From Opisthocomus hoazin (Eukaryota; Chordata; Aves; Opisthocomiformes; Opisthocomidae): DNA of 64,000 nucleotides. The stretch covers positions 15,014,531 through 15,078,530 of the forward strand of contig NC_134422.1 of assembly GCF_030867145.1 (NCBI RefSeq). Reading direction: 5' to 3'. Below, in pieces: positions 27,001-38,960 of this stretch (position 1 is the stretch's first letter; each line of letters starts with the position of its first letter). Both the position numbers and the translations under genes were made by a program. A model generated the notes under the pieces. That model made no database searches and was not told the DNA's origin. It saw nothing but the letters and a program-made list of their open reading frames with translations.

Positions 27001-29420
27001 CTACCAATAGTTCTACTCCATGAAAAAACCTTTTTAGCTTATGTCCTTTCAAAAAGTTTCATTGCCCGTAAACAAAGTACCATAATTGTTAGTCTTTTCA
27101 ATCAACTACTATCCTTAAAAACCAGGACTGTGGAACACCACTCATCAAGTCATGATAGCCAGAACCAAATCAATTAGTGGATTTATAATACAGTATTAGA
27201 AAAGCAGTTAATAAAACTACCAGCCTGAACAACACTGGGAAAATTCAAGCAACACAGGACCAGTTCTTACAAACATACCAGACCAGCTCGGACCACATTC
27301 TGCTCACCAGCCCAAAACAGTAGGCAAGTCTTTCCGTTCTTACTGAAGTTTCACCTTATTAAAGCTTTTTAGTGAAACACTAAACAAGCTCTCAAGAAGT
27401 ATGTTAAAGCTAAGCTGTTGCAGGGCACATCAATAGTCTGGTGCAAGGTTTGCCTACTAACTCTGCCTGCACTTCCCAGCTGGCAGGCTCCAAATCAGCA
27501 CTGGTTCAAAGTCCAGTAAAATACCTCCATGCGTTGCCGTCTGCATTGTTCCCTGACAGCACAGTCTTTTCACAACTTTTCTTTATCTTAATATACAAAG
27601 GAGCAGACATCTTTGTGCAGAAGTGTGCACACTCCCTGCAGATCCCTTTACAAGCCTCCTTTTTTCCCCACAACCATCACAACCCCAAAAGCACAGCCAC
27701 AGCAATCAATCCCTCTTGCTCCAACAGTACGCTCTGCAGCTCGTGGCCTTCCAACGTGTTCTGCCAATGTCATCTCCCAAAGCTAAAAACAAAGAGAGAA
27801 AGTCAATAATCACAAGACAGGCAAAACCCATGTACTAAGGACTGCAATCACATGTCCTCAAACACCTCTGTCTCCTACAGACGCTTAGGACTATTTACCT
27901 CCTAAAGCTTGTTTTACACCATCGAGCTTCTTCCAGTTAAGTCCTCTATGCGCATGACACCCTCCAAGAGTAACATGAGGGGAAGCTAATGGAGATGTGA
28001 TAGTCTGTTAAGCCATCCCGAATTAGTGTGAGATTACACAACTCATTAAAAGAACTTAATAAAATGGCACAAATGAGGAATGTTATAGAGAATGTATGAC
28101 CTCACTATATTGCTGCTTTGGAGACAGAAGAAGAACGGGGATAGCATAAGAACTGGATTAATGTCTCCTTCCCCTAGAACATGTTATCAGTTCTTCCTTC
28201 AGAATGAGACAAAGTACTTCAAAGCCCTAGTGTGAAAGGGAAGCTCATGCTAGATATATGACACCAGTACAAGTGCAGGGCTATCACTGTATATCTTCTC
28301 TTGCCATTTAAACGTGCTCCAGACCAACTCCCCACAAGTATGAAATTCAAGCTTCTTTCAACAAATAGAAACCCAAGTATTCTCCGTAAAGAAAAGAACT
28401 CGTATGATCTTTTGTGTAAGGCTTTTATTCTCATCTTGCATCAAAAGAAAGCCTGAAATGGAAACGAATCAAAGAGACTTCCCATTTATGCTATGGCTGT
28501 AGATGCAATTGGACATGAAATTATGCAGGCACAAAATTGTGCTCATCTTACTCTCTGTACAAGAGAATGGGATGTAAAATCACGATAACCTTTAAGAACA
28601 GCCACTGTGAAGGTAGTTCAGCCCAACTGATCTTTGAAAGAGAAAAGGTTTTTTTTCTTCAGAAGCTATCATATCGGAAGGACTTGAAACTTCAGAATTA
28701 TCTTAAGGATATTGCAGGAACATGTTGGAGAACACCATTGCCTGCATCGGCAGCTTCTTGGGTTTGTATATTGCTGGCAGTGGCTGGAGACCAGAACTCT
28801 CGTTAGTTCTCCAGATCACTACGTCCTGGCTTGTAGGGAAAGAAACCTGCCTCTTGCTGCCCCTTTAGTCAGACCAGGTGGAAAGCGAGTGCTGATGGCT
28901 TTGATACTTTTTTCCTTGGCATTATGGCTAGCATCAGCAGTGACTGTTATAATGAGTGTACTTGGCACATGGAAAATGGTACTAGAATAAACAGACCCTA
29001 ATACTGCCTTCAGTCAGACCTAGGGTCACTTTGATTTTGGGGACTGGAAGGTTTAACTGAAGGCGGAACTTGGCTTTGCCTCTGTATTAGGGTGTATTTT
29101 TCCCTCCCTAAGATTTTTTTCCTTGTGCTACCATGATTAAAGGCACCAATTCACAGAATTTTTTTTTTTTACTGTTAGCTCTGTATTCAAAACTCATAAT
29201 TCCAGTAAAATGTAAACTTCCACAGCTCAGGAGGGTCACAGACTGAAAACCTATGTAAATATAAGTCACTTATATCTGCAGAGTTCCTCTCCCCCCTTTT
29301 TTATGCACTTCTCACACAACATACTTTTTTATTCTGATTTAGTAACTTCATTGCTGCACCTCCAGTAACAAGGCAGAACTGCACTGTGCCAGGTGCTGCA
29401 TAAAGAGAAAACCATTCCTT
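12011..29420. other. Long stretch of unique noncoding sequence
   Basis: Seventeen kilobases of mostly AT-rich DNA with no recognised interspersed repeat and no supported exon. The longest open frames (15294-15674 plus, 126 codons; 16265-16627 plus, 120 codons; 26164-26526 minus, 120 codons) lack domains, splice context or protein-like composition. A small GC-rich patch lies at about 19380-19500. The block around 17100-17300 has the AT-rich, homeodomain-site-rich texture common in conserved noncoding elements, but this is only an impression. Confidence 0.55.
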
Positions 29421-29422
29421 GT

Positions 29423-29650
29423 CTAAATATGTATGAAGTGCAGTTTAGGTACAATATTGCATCTCCCCTTCCCTGATTGTTGTTGTGAGATGCTGGGAGT
29501 CGGCAGCAGAGCCTGGAGCAGCCCCCGAACCCCCCGCTCCTCCTCTGCCAACTGCTGCAGCAAATGCTCCTTTCGCCTGAGAGTGCTCTTGTCCTCCAGG
29601 GCTGCCACTCGCTCGCTGCTCAGCGGTGCCGACGACGGTGCGTTTTACAG
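29423..29650 (-). other. GC-rich, coiled-coil-like open segment of unknown status
   Basis: On the minus strand an open stretch of about 70 codons reads as a charged, Leu/Glu/Arg-rich helix. It includes VAALEDKSTLRRKEHLLQQL followed by AEEERGVRGLLQALLPTPS, and it sits in a GC-rich patch (29490-29640) within AT-rich surroundings. The composition is more protein-like than any other non-repeat frame here. Against coding: the frame is closed upstream by a TAA, no good acceptor lies between that stop and the segment, and no good donor follows. A second minus-strand open frame abuts it at 29620-29826. It could be a degraded exon, a retrocopy fragment or chance. I do not recognise the protein. Confidence 0.25.
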
Positions 29651-29879
29651 CGAAAACCAGAGGATTGTTCTGTGCTGAATATTAGCATATGGCTTTTGAC
29701 ATCTGGTCCTCTAAGAGCGATAAACTGCCAATCAGGAGGCATATTGGGTACAAGCATATTTTTATCACTACCCTTACTAATCACCAAGATTAGTCCCTGC
29801 TTGGTAATTGTGACTGACGAACACACTGAACCTATTCAAATATCCTCATCCATATTCATTTCCATTTAAACAAATTAAA

Positions 29880-31716
29880 TTCTTATGTAAAATAATCCTC
29901 AAATTCTCAAAAAAAGCTGTTTGTTTTTCTACTTAGGTGGCACGAGTTCAAAGACATCCTGTTAAATATGCATAATTTCTTAAGAGCAAAAATTACAGCT
30001 TTTAATGGTGTTTGCCTTCCACTTCATGAAAATCTCTTTTAATGTCACTAGAGAACTTTGGAGCCTGGACAGAAGTTTCCTTTTCCAGCCCAGGGGGGCA
30101 GAAATTTCAACATTTTCAGAGGACAGCTGCTTTGTCAAGACACATTGGTTCACACAGTTTGAAAAACAAACACTGAACTCCAACAAGCATTTCTAAATCT
30201 CCTTCAACTAAAAAAACCCCCAAAACCTCAAACCTAAACCAACTAGCTATAAGCGAGAAGGACCAGATAGTCCACCCATCCTGAATCTTTTGACTTTTGG
30301 AGAAGGAAATGAGCTTCTCAGAAAGTGACCTTCAGCAGCTAGAAAATACACATCAGAGGAGGCTGCTTCTCAGTGGTTGCTTCTCAGAGGTGAGAGAGAA
30401 GGACATGAATTTTAAGCAGAGATTGATCTAATGAGCCATTGTATGAACAATTAGAAAAAAATCTTCAAGATAAACTCAATTGTTTCAGGGAATCAAAGGC
30501 AGATGAAATTGAGAAGATGAAATCAAACCAAAAATGAAAAGAAGTAAGATGGATTTGAGTGAATTGTTAATTGGCATGGAAACCTTAGCCCCTCATCAAC
30601 TGAATAAAAATAAATTGCCAGAGAACGGAGTCACTAAGAAAAACTTCATGAAGACCATTAGTGTAGCAAGGAAGAGGAGAAATGAACCAAGATGAATGAG
30701 TATGACTACACGGCAATAACTTATTTTGGCTTGCATATAGTATGGGTATGTTCTTCCTGTTATATCATGACTCACAAACCTATGGTTCAAAATATTTGAA
30801 TACTAATAAAGGCTAATCAAAACTAAGCAGAATGATTTGATACAGCTGGCTCCTTTTCCAGTCTGGTAGCACATCACCTCTATTTCTGGTACGTGGTTTG
30901 GTTTGTGCTCTTCCTTTGGATACTTTTTTTCTGAACTGATTTTAAGATTTCCCTACTACCTATAGGCAGTAGGTACTTTTTTTCTAAAATTGTTTTGCTG
31001 GCTTGACTGTGATGACTGACTCAGACCATTCTTCATTAGGAACATTATTACATTAAATAATTGTATGGAACAAGTTAATTGTCTGAAAAAGTTCTTTGTA
31101 TGTTTGTAAGAACATAAATATTACTGAGGAACAAATATTGGATCATGGATTTTCAGGGCCTGTACTTTCTTGCTACGATAAACTGTAAGAGAGAAATAAC
31201 AGAATCCTGTAGATCAAAAAGGCAGCTCAGATGCAATTCTAATAATTTTGGGGTATTGCCATGACCTTAAAAAAAGTCCCACGTTAGGAAATTGCACCGC
31301 TGTGAGAACCACCTGTGATGTTCACTTTCTGTTGCTTTGTCTTTGCGTGCATAGGGAAGAATAACATGTCATTTTACAAGTAACACATCAAAAAGAGATG
31401 GTGATTCTGTGGACTTATGTCTTCCAGCTGCCCTCCCAAGTGCATACTTTGATGTCTAATCAAGGGTCAGTTTGTGTTGCACTCTTTATTCTGGGTAAAA
31501 GCACTATTAGAGTCTCTCTGATCTTCTCTTACTTTTGCAAAAATGTATGGGAATTTCAGGTCTCTGAAACTTCTACGGTGTCAAATTCAAACAGCAGGAT
31601 AGAACAGCAGATACACTTACATTCCTGCAAACTTTGCTTCTACAGAAAACCAGAATAAACTGTGCAGGTTCAAGCCTGAGACAGATTATTCCCTGGTGGA
31701 GCCTCCTGGAAAACAT
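29880..31716. other. Unique noncoding sequence
   Basis: AT-rich sequence with dense stops in all frames. No repeat family, RNA gene or exon is recognised. Confidence 0.6.
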
Positions 31717-31764
31717 AATGCGATTTAGAAAATATGTTAGAATGCAATTTAGAAAATACGTTAG
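31717..31764. repeat. 24-bp tandem duplication, two copies
   Basis: Two adjacent 24-base units (31717-31740 and 31741-31764), each beginning AATGC and ending GTTAG, differ at two positions. The low divergence suggests a fairly young local duplication. Confidence 0.9.
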
Positions 31765-32049
31765 AATGCCTTTAGGCACATATTTCCTACAGACTTGAAC
31801 CTCACTAATGTTACCATCACTTAAGTGGTAAGAGATACCAGATGAAGTTTTCCAGAAGTTTGCACGAGCCAGGAGCCAGAACATAGGAGACAACTGGGCA
31901 GAATATTGCCCTCCATCCCTGAAATTGTCAGTGGACCAGACAAAGGCTGCTCACTGATATTGGCAATGGATGTTTAAAAAACAATAGTTTGCTTGTGTCT
32001 CTCCCAGATCCAAATGAAAACAGCTTTCTAGAATGAAAATTAATTCCTC

Positions 32050-32420
32050 CCCTTGAGGATTTTTGCTGCCTCGGAGCCAGGACAGGCACGAGCCCTCCTT
32101 TCGGCACATCCCATCGCCTTCTTCCTCGGCCACTCGGTAATTTCTCTGTCCGAGCTTTCAGCGCTCTGGTCTGCGGGAAGCCGCGCAGGCTGCAGCAGCT
32201 CACGGGGACGAAGGCAGGCTCGGAGGCTGGCTCTGTGGGTTCCGAGCCGCTCGGCGGGCTGGGTGCGGGTCCCAGGGCTGCGGAGGGGCTGGCAGTGCGG
32301 CAGCCGCACCACGCGATGGCACAGCGCACACGCCGGTGCGGCTGCAGCTTCCCTGCAAGGCAGGGAAAAACCGCCTCCTTCCTTCCCCTGCCTTGGCTGC
32401 GGAGTTCTTTAGGCTACGGA
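32050..32420. promoter_or_regulatory. Small CpG-rich cluster, possible promoter
   Basis: About 370 bases are clearly GC- and CpG-rich (for example around 32150-32340) within AT-rich flanks, the second most CpG-dense segment of the window. There is no clear TATA box. Downstream on the plus strand are a good splice donor (32503) and a good acceptor (32981), consistent with an alternative or noncoding-RNA promoter. The minus-strand frame 31928-32329 is open mainly because of base composition. Methylation and expression status are unknown. Confidence 0.4.
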
Positions 32421-32433
32421 GGGTAGAAAGCTC

Positions 32434-33140
32434 ATGAAAACCAGAAAGAAATTCAATCTTCCTAACCGGAAAAGGAAGAACACTACTAAGCCTGTCGGAG
32501 AGGTGAGGAGCATCAGCTGCTACCTTGTGCACATCACAGGTGACCTGCAGCGATGTTCTGGATTTAAAAATAGGACTGAAGTCAGAAGCAGCAATCTTGA
32601 CCTCTCTTTCATAAGGGCAAATCTTGTGGGCCTGAACTGACCACTCCCTCCACCAGACCTCCCGCCTGGGAGAGAATTTGCTACCCAAATGACTGTTGTT
32701 TGGTGGTTAAGGCAGGGAGGTGTGATTGACAACCGGCACTCAATCGAGCATTCTACTAATCCTATCAGTCTATTGATAGGCAGACAGAAAAAAAGGCAGA
32801 GGAAAGAAGGGAGCGAAGGGTGGGTATTACAGAAAGCTAAAAGCCAGTGGCTCTTCAAGCTACTGACTGGAAAATAACTAGCAAGATACATACAACATTT
32901 AACCAGAAAGTCTTGAAATGCTTTTGCTTTTACTCATGTATATATATATATTTATTTTTTATTTTTTTTTCTACTTTGCAGAGGGCATCTGTCACCAACC
33001 AGATTTACTTCTGGGCATAAGGCAACAACATAAGATCAGCGATTTCACCTGCCTCCACACTAAGCCTAAGATGACTGAATCACATTCAATTTTCCCGACT
33101 TCTTGTAGACAAGATGTGCACATCAAAGACAGCCTTGCTG
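32434..33140 (+). other. Candidate spliced transcript: donor 32503, acceptor 32981
   Basis: After the CpG-rich cluster an ATG at 32434 opens 23 codons with a basic composition (MKTRKKFNLPNRKRKN...), ending at GAG followed by GTGAGG (GT at 32503-32504). At 32950-32981 a long T-rich tract ends in TTTGCAG, a strong acceptor. Joining 32502 to 32982 keeps the frame open for only 12 more codons before TAA. A spliced product would therefore be a very short peptide or, more likely, a noncoding RNA. No protein family is recognised and no downstream exon is identified. Confidence 0.2.
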
Positions 33141-33149
33141 GCTAACTGT

Positions 33150-36100
33150 TAGCAAGCCAACAATTCTTAAAAGATGATAAAGGTGAAATATTTAATACTA
33201 AGTAAAATTCAGGATTGTTTGTTATGCCTAGTATAGCAATCCATTTCCAGAGCTTCTAAACATTTAATGATGTGTCTCTTCTCCTCCCCTATACTTCAGT
33301 TTTTGTGAAGGACTCAGTTTGCATCAGGGAGTGGAAGTGGGAGAGTCAAAAAAATCAATGGTTTCTCAGCAATTTCAATCTAATTAAGCAGGTACAATAG
33401 GCTGAAGCAAGTTCTGAAGAAAACTGGAGTTCTGATGACCCTACCTGCACCACACCTCGAGACTTCAGACACTCTCCTAGCCCCCTGAGAGAAGCCAGTG
33501 CTATTTTTGATCCTGATGCATGATCAAAGCACCATGAAGCCCAGTGTCACGCTCCCAGAGGGGCAAGGCGAGGGCTCCTATTTGTACGGTGCATCATTTT
33601 TCAAAGAGCACAGTCTTCTTTCCACACCCCCTCAGATTACCAGGAGATCACACAGGAACCGCATGCAATTTCTGCAAATGGCAGCATGATGGCGGGGAAG
33701 CCTAACTCTGTTGTCGCTGTTAATCTCCAAGCCTGTGTGTGCACCCAACTCACTGCTCCACTACCACCTTCCATATGTGCTGCCGTAGTGCTGCATGCTC
33801 TCCCCCTGGGAAACGAGACTTGTTAGTAGCACTAACCTTCATCTCCGTGTGACATGTGAGTTGCCAGGAGAGGATGGCAACCCTTTCATTCCTCTGCTTG
33901 TGCCTTCGCTTGGCAAAGTGTCTATCAAATCTGACATGTGCTGCTTCTGCTGCAGGTCTGGCATACTTCACAGGAGACACAGCATTACAAGGTTTACAGG
34001 AAGCTTTATCACTGCAGACAGTATTTTCCTACATTGCCTCCTGTATTCCTCTCCAGTTAGTATAAAAAGAGAGCAGAAGCTACTTCTGCTGGGCAAGTGA
34101 TCGATCCTCTCACCTTGCTCTCCTTAAATTCTTTAGTGACCTTGATTTCACACAAGATCACTAAGGCTGTTATGTTTTCTGTTCCAAGGCTTGTCTGCCT
34201 ATCTGTGCCAGGACTGAAAAGCTTTCAATCCCATCTTTTCCTTTTTGCTAAGCCCCAATCTATTGTTTTGAAAATAACAGACCCTTTAAAGTAAATCCTT
34301 TTTTTAAAACAAAAAAATATAACAGGGGTTATATAATGCATGGGACTGAACTTTGTCACCCAGTAAAGTTCCTTTTACTCTCACATTTCTGTACACACGA
34401 CAAATCTTTGCCAAGGTGTATGGTAATTGCACCTTCATCCTGAATCTGAAATTTGCTCCATCCAAAGTACAATGAACTCTTTCCAAGTTCTTGAGCCCCT
34501 CACATGATACTCAGGTTTTAATTCTATTAAAAGGGTTGAAAACTCATCTGAATGACTTCAAATCTGCAAAACTGGACCTGTTTAAAAGCTAATGTGGCTG
34601 GCTCTGATTGATTTCATGCTGCTTGTCAACCCAAAATTTTAAGATGTTGTCCCATTTCACAATTTTCTGTGACTATTTAAGGCTTTCTTTCACACTGCGT
34701 CTAATGGCAGTCTCTAGACAAAGTGAAAACTACTGTTGGTAGGAAAGGCAGAGTCTAGCTGTGCAACCGGAGGCCCATTGCTGCATGACGGGTGGATACT
34801 TCAGGTGTCCCACTTCCCTGTGGCAGAAAGTCTTGTGCGGGCTGTCAGATATGACTTTTAGGATTACGATGATCTTGCAAAAAAATAATCAGAGCTTCTG
34901 TGGAAGATTTTTTGTCTCCTCCCCAGAAAACCTTGAGAACAGTATTTTGATAGACCTGGTAAAAATATACATATTATGGTTTGTCCTTTCTGACGCATGC
35001 CACACTGGGGACCTGTCCCTGGAAATTCTGTGTCATTAAGAGATTTACACTTTCTTGAAGCTAAAACTCAAATGCAAGTAGCTGATACAATGACTGTTCC
35101 TGAGCAAGTCCATAATGAGAGAAAAAGAGCATCAGAGATTCAGCTCAGCTGATACTACTCACATTCTGGATTTTGAGTCTTTAAAGATTTTATTTTAAAG
35201 CCCCTAGTCTTAAGCCAAACAAGCTTCAACCTTCACTTGTTTTTAAAGTTCATTTTTCACAGCTGTAACAAGAAGCTGTAAGAATGTGGCCAAATCCAAC
35301 CTAAAAGTTACAAGACAAAGCAAAATGCAAATGGAAGAAAGCCAGAAGGGATTTGCTTTCAGAAACTACTTATGTGATTATTGTATGGCTGGAATTGGCA
35401 AAGCAACTTCAAACATGGAAATGCCAGCCAAGGCATTGAACACCTGCTCTTCAAATAGTCCTGTCTTGGAGCGAAGATCTCTCAGGGACATGCACGGGAG
35501 GGCTCTGTTTGGAAGGGAAAAGCTCTGGTAGAAAGCTGATGCCTTGGCAAGCGAGGGGTCAACCTAGCCTGATCTCCACATCTCCAGAGCCCACCTGGGG
35601 ATTTGCTTTGGCTCCACCGAGTGAAGGAGCCAGTGGGTTTTTCATTTTTACATCTCTAGCAACTGCAAGGACCACACAGGTCCAGCTCAGTGAATTTCTC
35701 TTCCATCCACATGGACAATAATTTCTTCTCTCCCTTTTTCTGAGCATCTCCCAGAGCAGACTCCCTGCAATAAAATAAACCCAAATATGGTTACTGGGAC
35801 TACTGCTCTCTGACTAGTAAAGAAAATCCCAGACAGAAAATTCTTTCTTCCTCTGTCTCCTCAGACTACACTGACCATCATGCTTCTAGAAAACCTTGGT
35901 GGCATAGAAATAACAAAGAAGGAACAAAAACCCCTACCTGTCACAGAGACAACCCAAGAAGGGCAAATAATTTAGTGATTTTTTGAGGAAAATGGAGTGC
36001 ATTTACTGTACAAGATCACCATGTTGACAGGTTAGGAAGGATCATCCCTTTTTTTGACACCACAGGCTGAATTTTTATGTTAGCTCAACAGGAGGCTTGC

Positions 36101-38559
36101 CAGGAGAACTGTTAAGACAGCAAATAAAAATACCCAATCTTATTTTAAAATATCTCATGAGTTTCAAGACCTGATTCATGACATGTATTTGCCTGCAGTT
36201 GGTCACGTTTTATTCTGACACATCTCTAGGTCTGATGTTCTTCTTTTCCTGCTCACTTTGAAATTTGGGTCTCTGCTTTCTGCCTGCAAGCTGGGCGCAG
36301 ATGCCCTTAGTCCCTATCTTTACGCTTCCTTGCCCTGCTATAAAATTGTGCACCCTAGTCCCGAAGACCGTGAGATGTGGTAAAGGCTTGCAATATCAAA
36401 CATTAAAGTTTAAATAAGCAGATGTCACCATTGCAGCACACGGCAGTTCAGCACCTGAGCTGAGCAGGAGCAAGATGCTCAAGCAGGGCTGAAAAGAGCC
36501 CCCAGTCACTGGTGCACATTGAATCTCTGAGGCATCATACCTGGAAATCTTTCAGGCCACTGCTGTAACAATCTGCCTCCTTCCCACCTGCTACAGTGTG
36601 AAGGATCTCAGCAGAGCTTTACTGGCAATGAATATTACCATGTTGTTTTGAGCCTCAGGCCAGTGCTATAAAGGTCAATGTAAATAACTTCTTAGCTACC
36701 CCTCAAAGACTTCAATAAAGCACTGCAATAATGAAGTTGCTCTCATCTGCAGTCTCTTCCCTTAGAAATTCAGGCCAATGTACCAGCCTGCCATAGAACA
36801 GAAATGACACTGACACCTGGAAAAACTGATGAGCTCTTCATGATTCTAAAACAATCCCAGGTCATCGCATGATGACCTTCACTAATACCGCTCAGACCTG
36901 CTCTCCCTTCCTTCTAATAAAAGGAAAAATAATTTGTCTTATGAGTTTATAAAATCTGGGTTTCTTGAGAAAAAAAATCCCGCTCCTTGCAGCATAAGGG
37001 AAATGCAGCAAGATGAGAAAAGGCTGTCTCTGTAAGGGAGGACCAGGAGATACACGCTATGTTGTATTGCTGTGCTGAGTTGTTGCTTTCTCTTGAACAG
37101 GTCTGGTTTGTTTTTTTTTTTTTCTTTTTTTTTTTTAAGCTTCAGTGGTGGGATTTCTGTATTTATGATCCAATCAGTGACTATGACCCACTAAACTAAT
37201 TTCTAGCATTTGTCACTGGAAGGAACCTGGGAAGTCAGCCACAGAGCTGTTTAAAGGGAACTGATGTAAAGGCGCAGACGAGTCACTACTCAGCTTTAAA
37301 GTGTCTTAGTGTCTTCCCCCCCTGCCCTTTTCCTGAACTTTACTGCCAGCTAATTATGTAAGAACAAAAATGTCTTACTTTGCAAAGCATGAGGAATGGG
37401 GAAAGGCTTCAAGGCTGCCCGAATGAGGGGATGCCACATTGGAGATGCTTCAGGTTTTTGTTCTTAAAAGAAAATTCAAACTAATTGACCTCAAGCCCAA
37501 AGACATTTAACACTTAATATTTTGTAACTGAGGACTGAAATACAAGAACTATGTTTATCTAGTATCAGCTTTTTTGAAATGAGCAACCAATCTGTCTTTA
37601 TGATGTGAGAATTGAAAAAACTCTAAGGAGAGGCTGTTACACTTGAGGAAGATTTGGGTACCTCATACAGAAGTCTGGTGTGTATTAATATGAATGCTTA
37701 TCAAGTCTGGCTGCAAAACAGGCTCTTTTATATCTCTGGTTATTCCTGCATTTACCTGCAAAGATTTATTGGAAGACATATCTTTTTCAAGGTATTTCAG
37801 ATACTGCCAGTTCTAATCCATGCCAGAAAACAGAATGTCAGATATCTGGAAAACAAAAAATAGTATCAAAACCAGAAAAGGGTATTAGTGTGACATTAAA
37901 AGTATTGCTTTAAATTTTAAAATGCTCAGTAAATGTGATAGACGTGCAAGTAGAATAGTTACAAGTGTTACATAGTTAAGAAAAAATGGTTTTGTCAACA
38001 TCTGGACAAAAAGGAATGAAATTTTAATGCAAATAAATTCTTCATCTTTCTGCAGAATTAACTGTCACATGCAGGCTTGCACAATACAATATCTACTAAA
38101 TACAACTGTCTCAGTGCAGTCTAAAAACAGACTAACCCATTAGTCTGATAACACCTTCCTATGCTCTCCCAAATGCAGAAATCCTAGTCCATAAATATAT
38201 CCAAGACAGCCTGTAAGGAAACAGTAAGGTGAAGTCCATGTGTGCTGGAGACCACTGAATCTCCATGTTGGAAGGGTCTTTAAACCTTGAAGTTAACATC
38301 ATTCGGCCAGACTTGACTCCCTGGTGATTAAGCCTGTTTGGGATTTGGTCTTGGGGCCACCACTACTCAAGTGACACCTCCATTGCACGGAGGCAGGAGG
38401 GTAGCAACAGAAGCAAAAATGTAGATGTCTAATTCCTCATAGTTTCCCTTGCAATTTCTAGTCCTTCTCACTTTGACTCTTGGGCGCTTCTGCAATCAAA
38501 CTCAAAAGCTTTCAAAATGCTTCCAAAAGCGTTTTTTTGTTTAATTTACATTTCAAAAA
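33150..38559. other. Unique noncoding sequence
   Basis: Mostly AT-rich unique DNA. No supported exon, RNA gene or interspersed repeat. A block near 37140-37380 has the homeodomain-site-rich texture of a regulatory element, without firmer support. Confidence 0.55.
37111..37136. repeat. Poly-T tract with one interruption
   Basis: Thirteen T residues, one C, then twelve T residues. It may be the tail of a retroposed sequence on the minus strand, but no retrocopy is recognisable next to it, so it is listed as a simple repeat. Confidence 0.9.
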
Positions 38560-38960
38560 TTCATAGGAAAATGTCGACCTCACATAATATTTGAAGAGGA
38601 CTGTAATTCCACAAAAGTTGATAATTAGATGAATTAGTCCTAAATCTGACAGTGACGCAAAAGTATGCTTCATTAATGTTATTGACTGTGATTAATGGAG
38701 TTAACAAAGCTAATGAGGTTTATTTACTTCAATGTACACAATATTATTTGTAGGCTTCCCAAACAGCAGCATGATGGTAATATCTAACAGCATTTCATAT
38801 GTGCAAAGTGATTAAAAAAACATTTGAAGTATCTTTTAAGGAAGGAAGAGAAGATGAATGATCTAGTTTAAGTAAAAAGGAAGTAAATGAGAACAAATAA
38901 ATGGAGCTGAGTAAACAATTCAGAATGAATAATTTATTTCATATTTTTAGCCCTACTTTT
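38560..38960. promoter_or_regulatory. Candidate conserved noncoding (enhancer-like) block
   Basis: AT-rich sequence with many homeodomain-type TAAT/ATTA cores (for example around 38675-38710) and no stop-free frames, repeat signature or low-complexity bias. This texture is typical of conserved developmental enhancers near vertebrate gene deserts. Conservation itself cannot be seen from a single sequence. Confidence 0.2.

Noticed and set aside
28712..28990. 92-codon plus-strand frame with a hydrophobic C-terminus
   Set aside because: Starts without ATG and has no splice context; a membrane-like run of about 20 residues is not enough to support a gene.
38264..38300. GTTGGAAGGGTC stretch resembling a CR1 3' block
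   Set aside because: Only about a dozen bases match and the following blocks are not in CR1 order.
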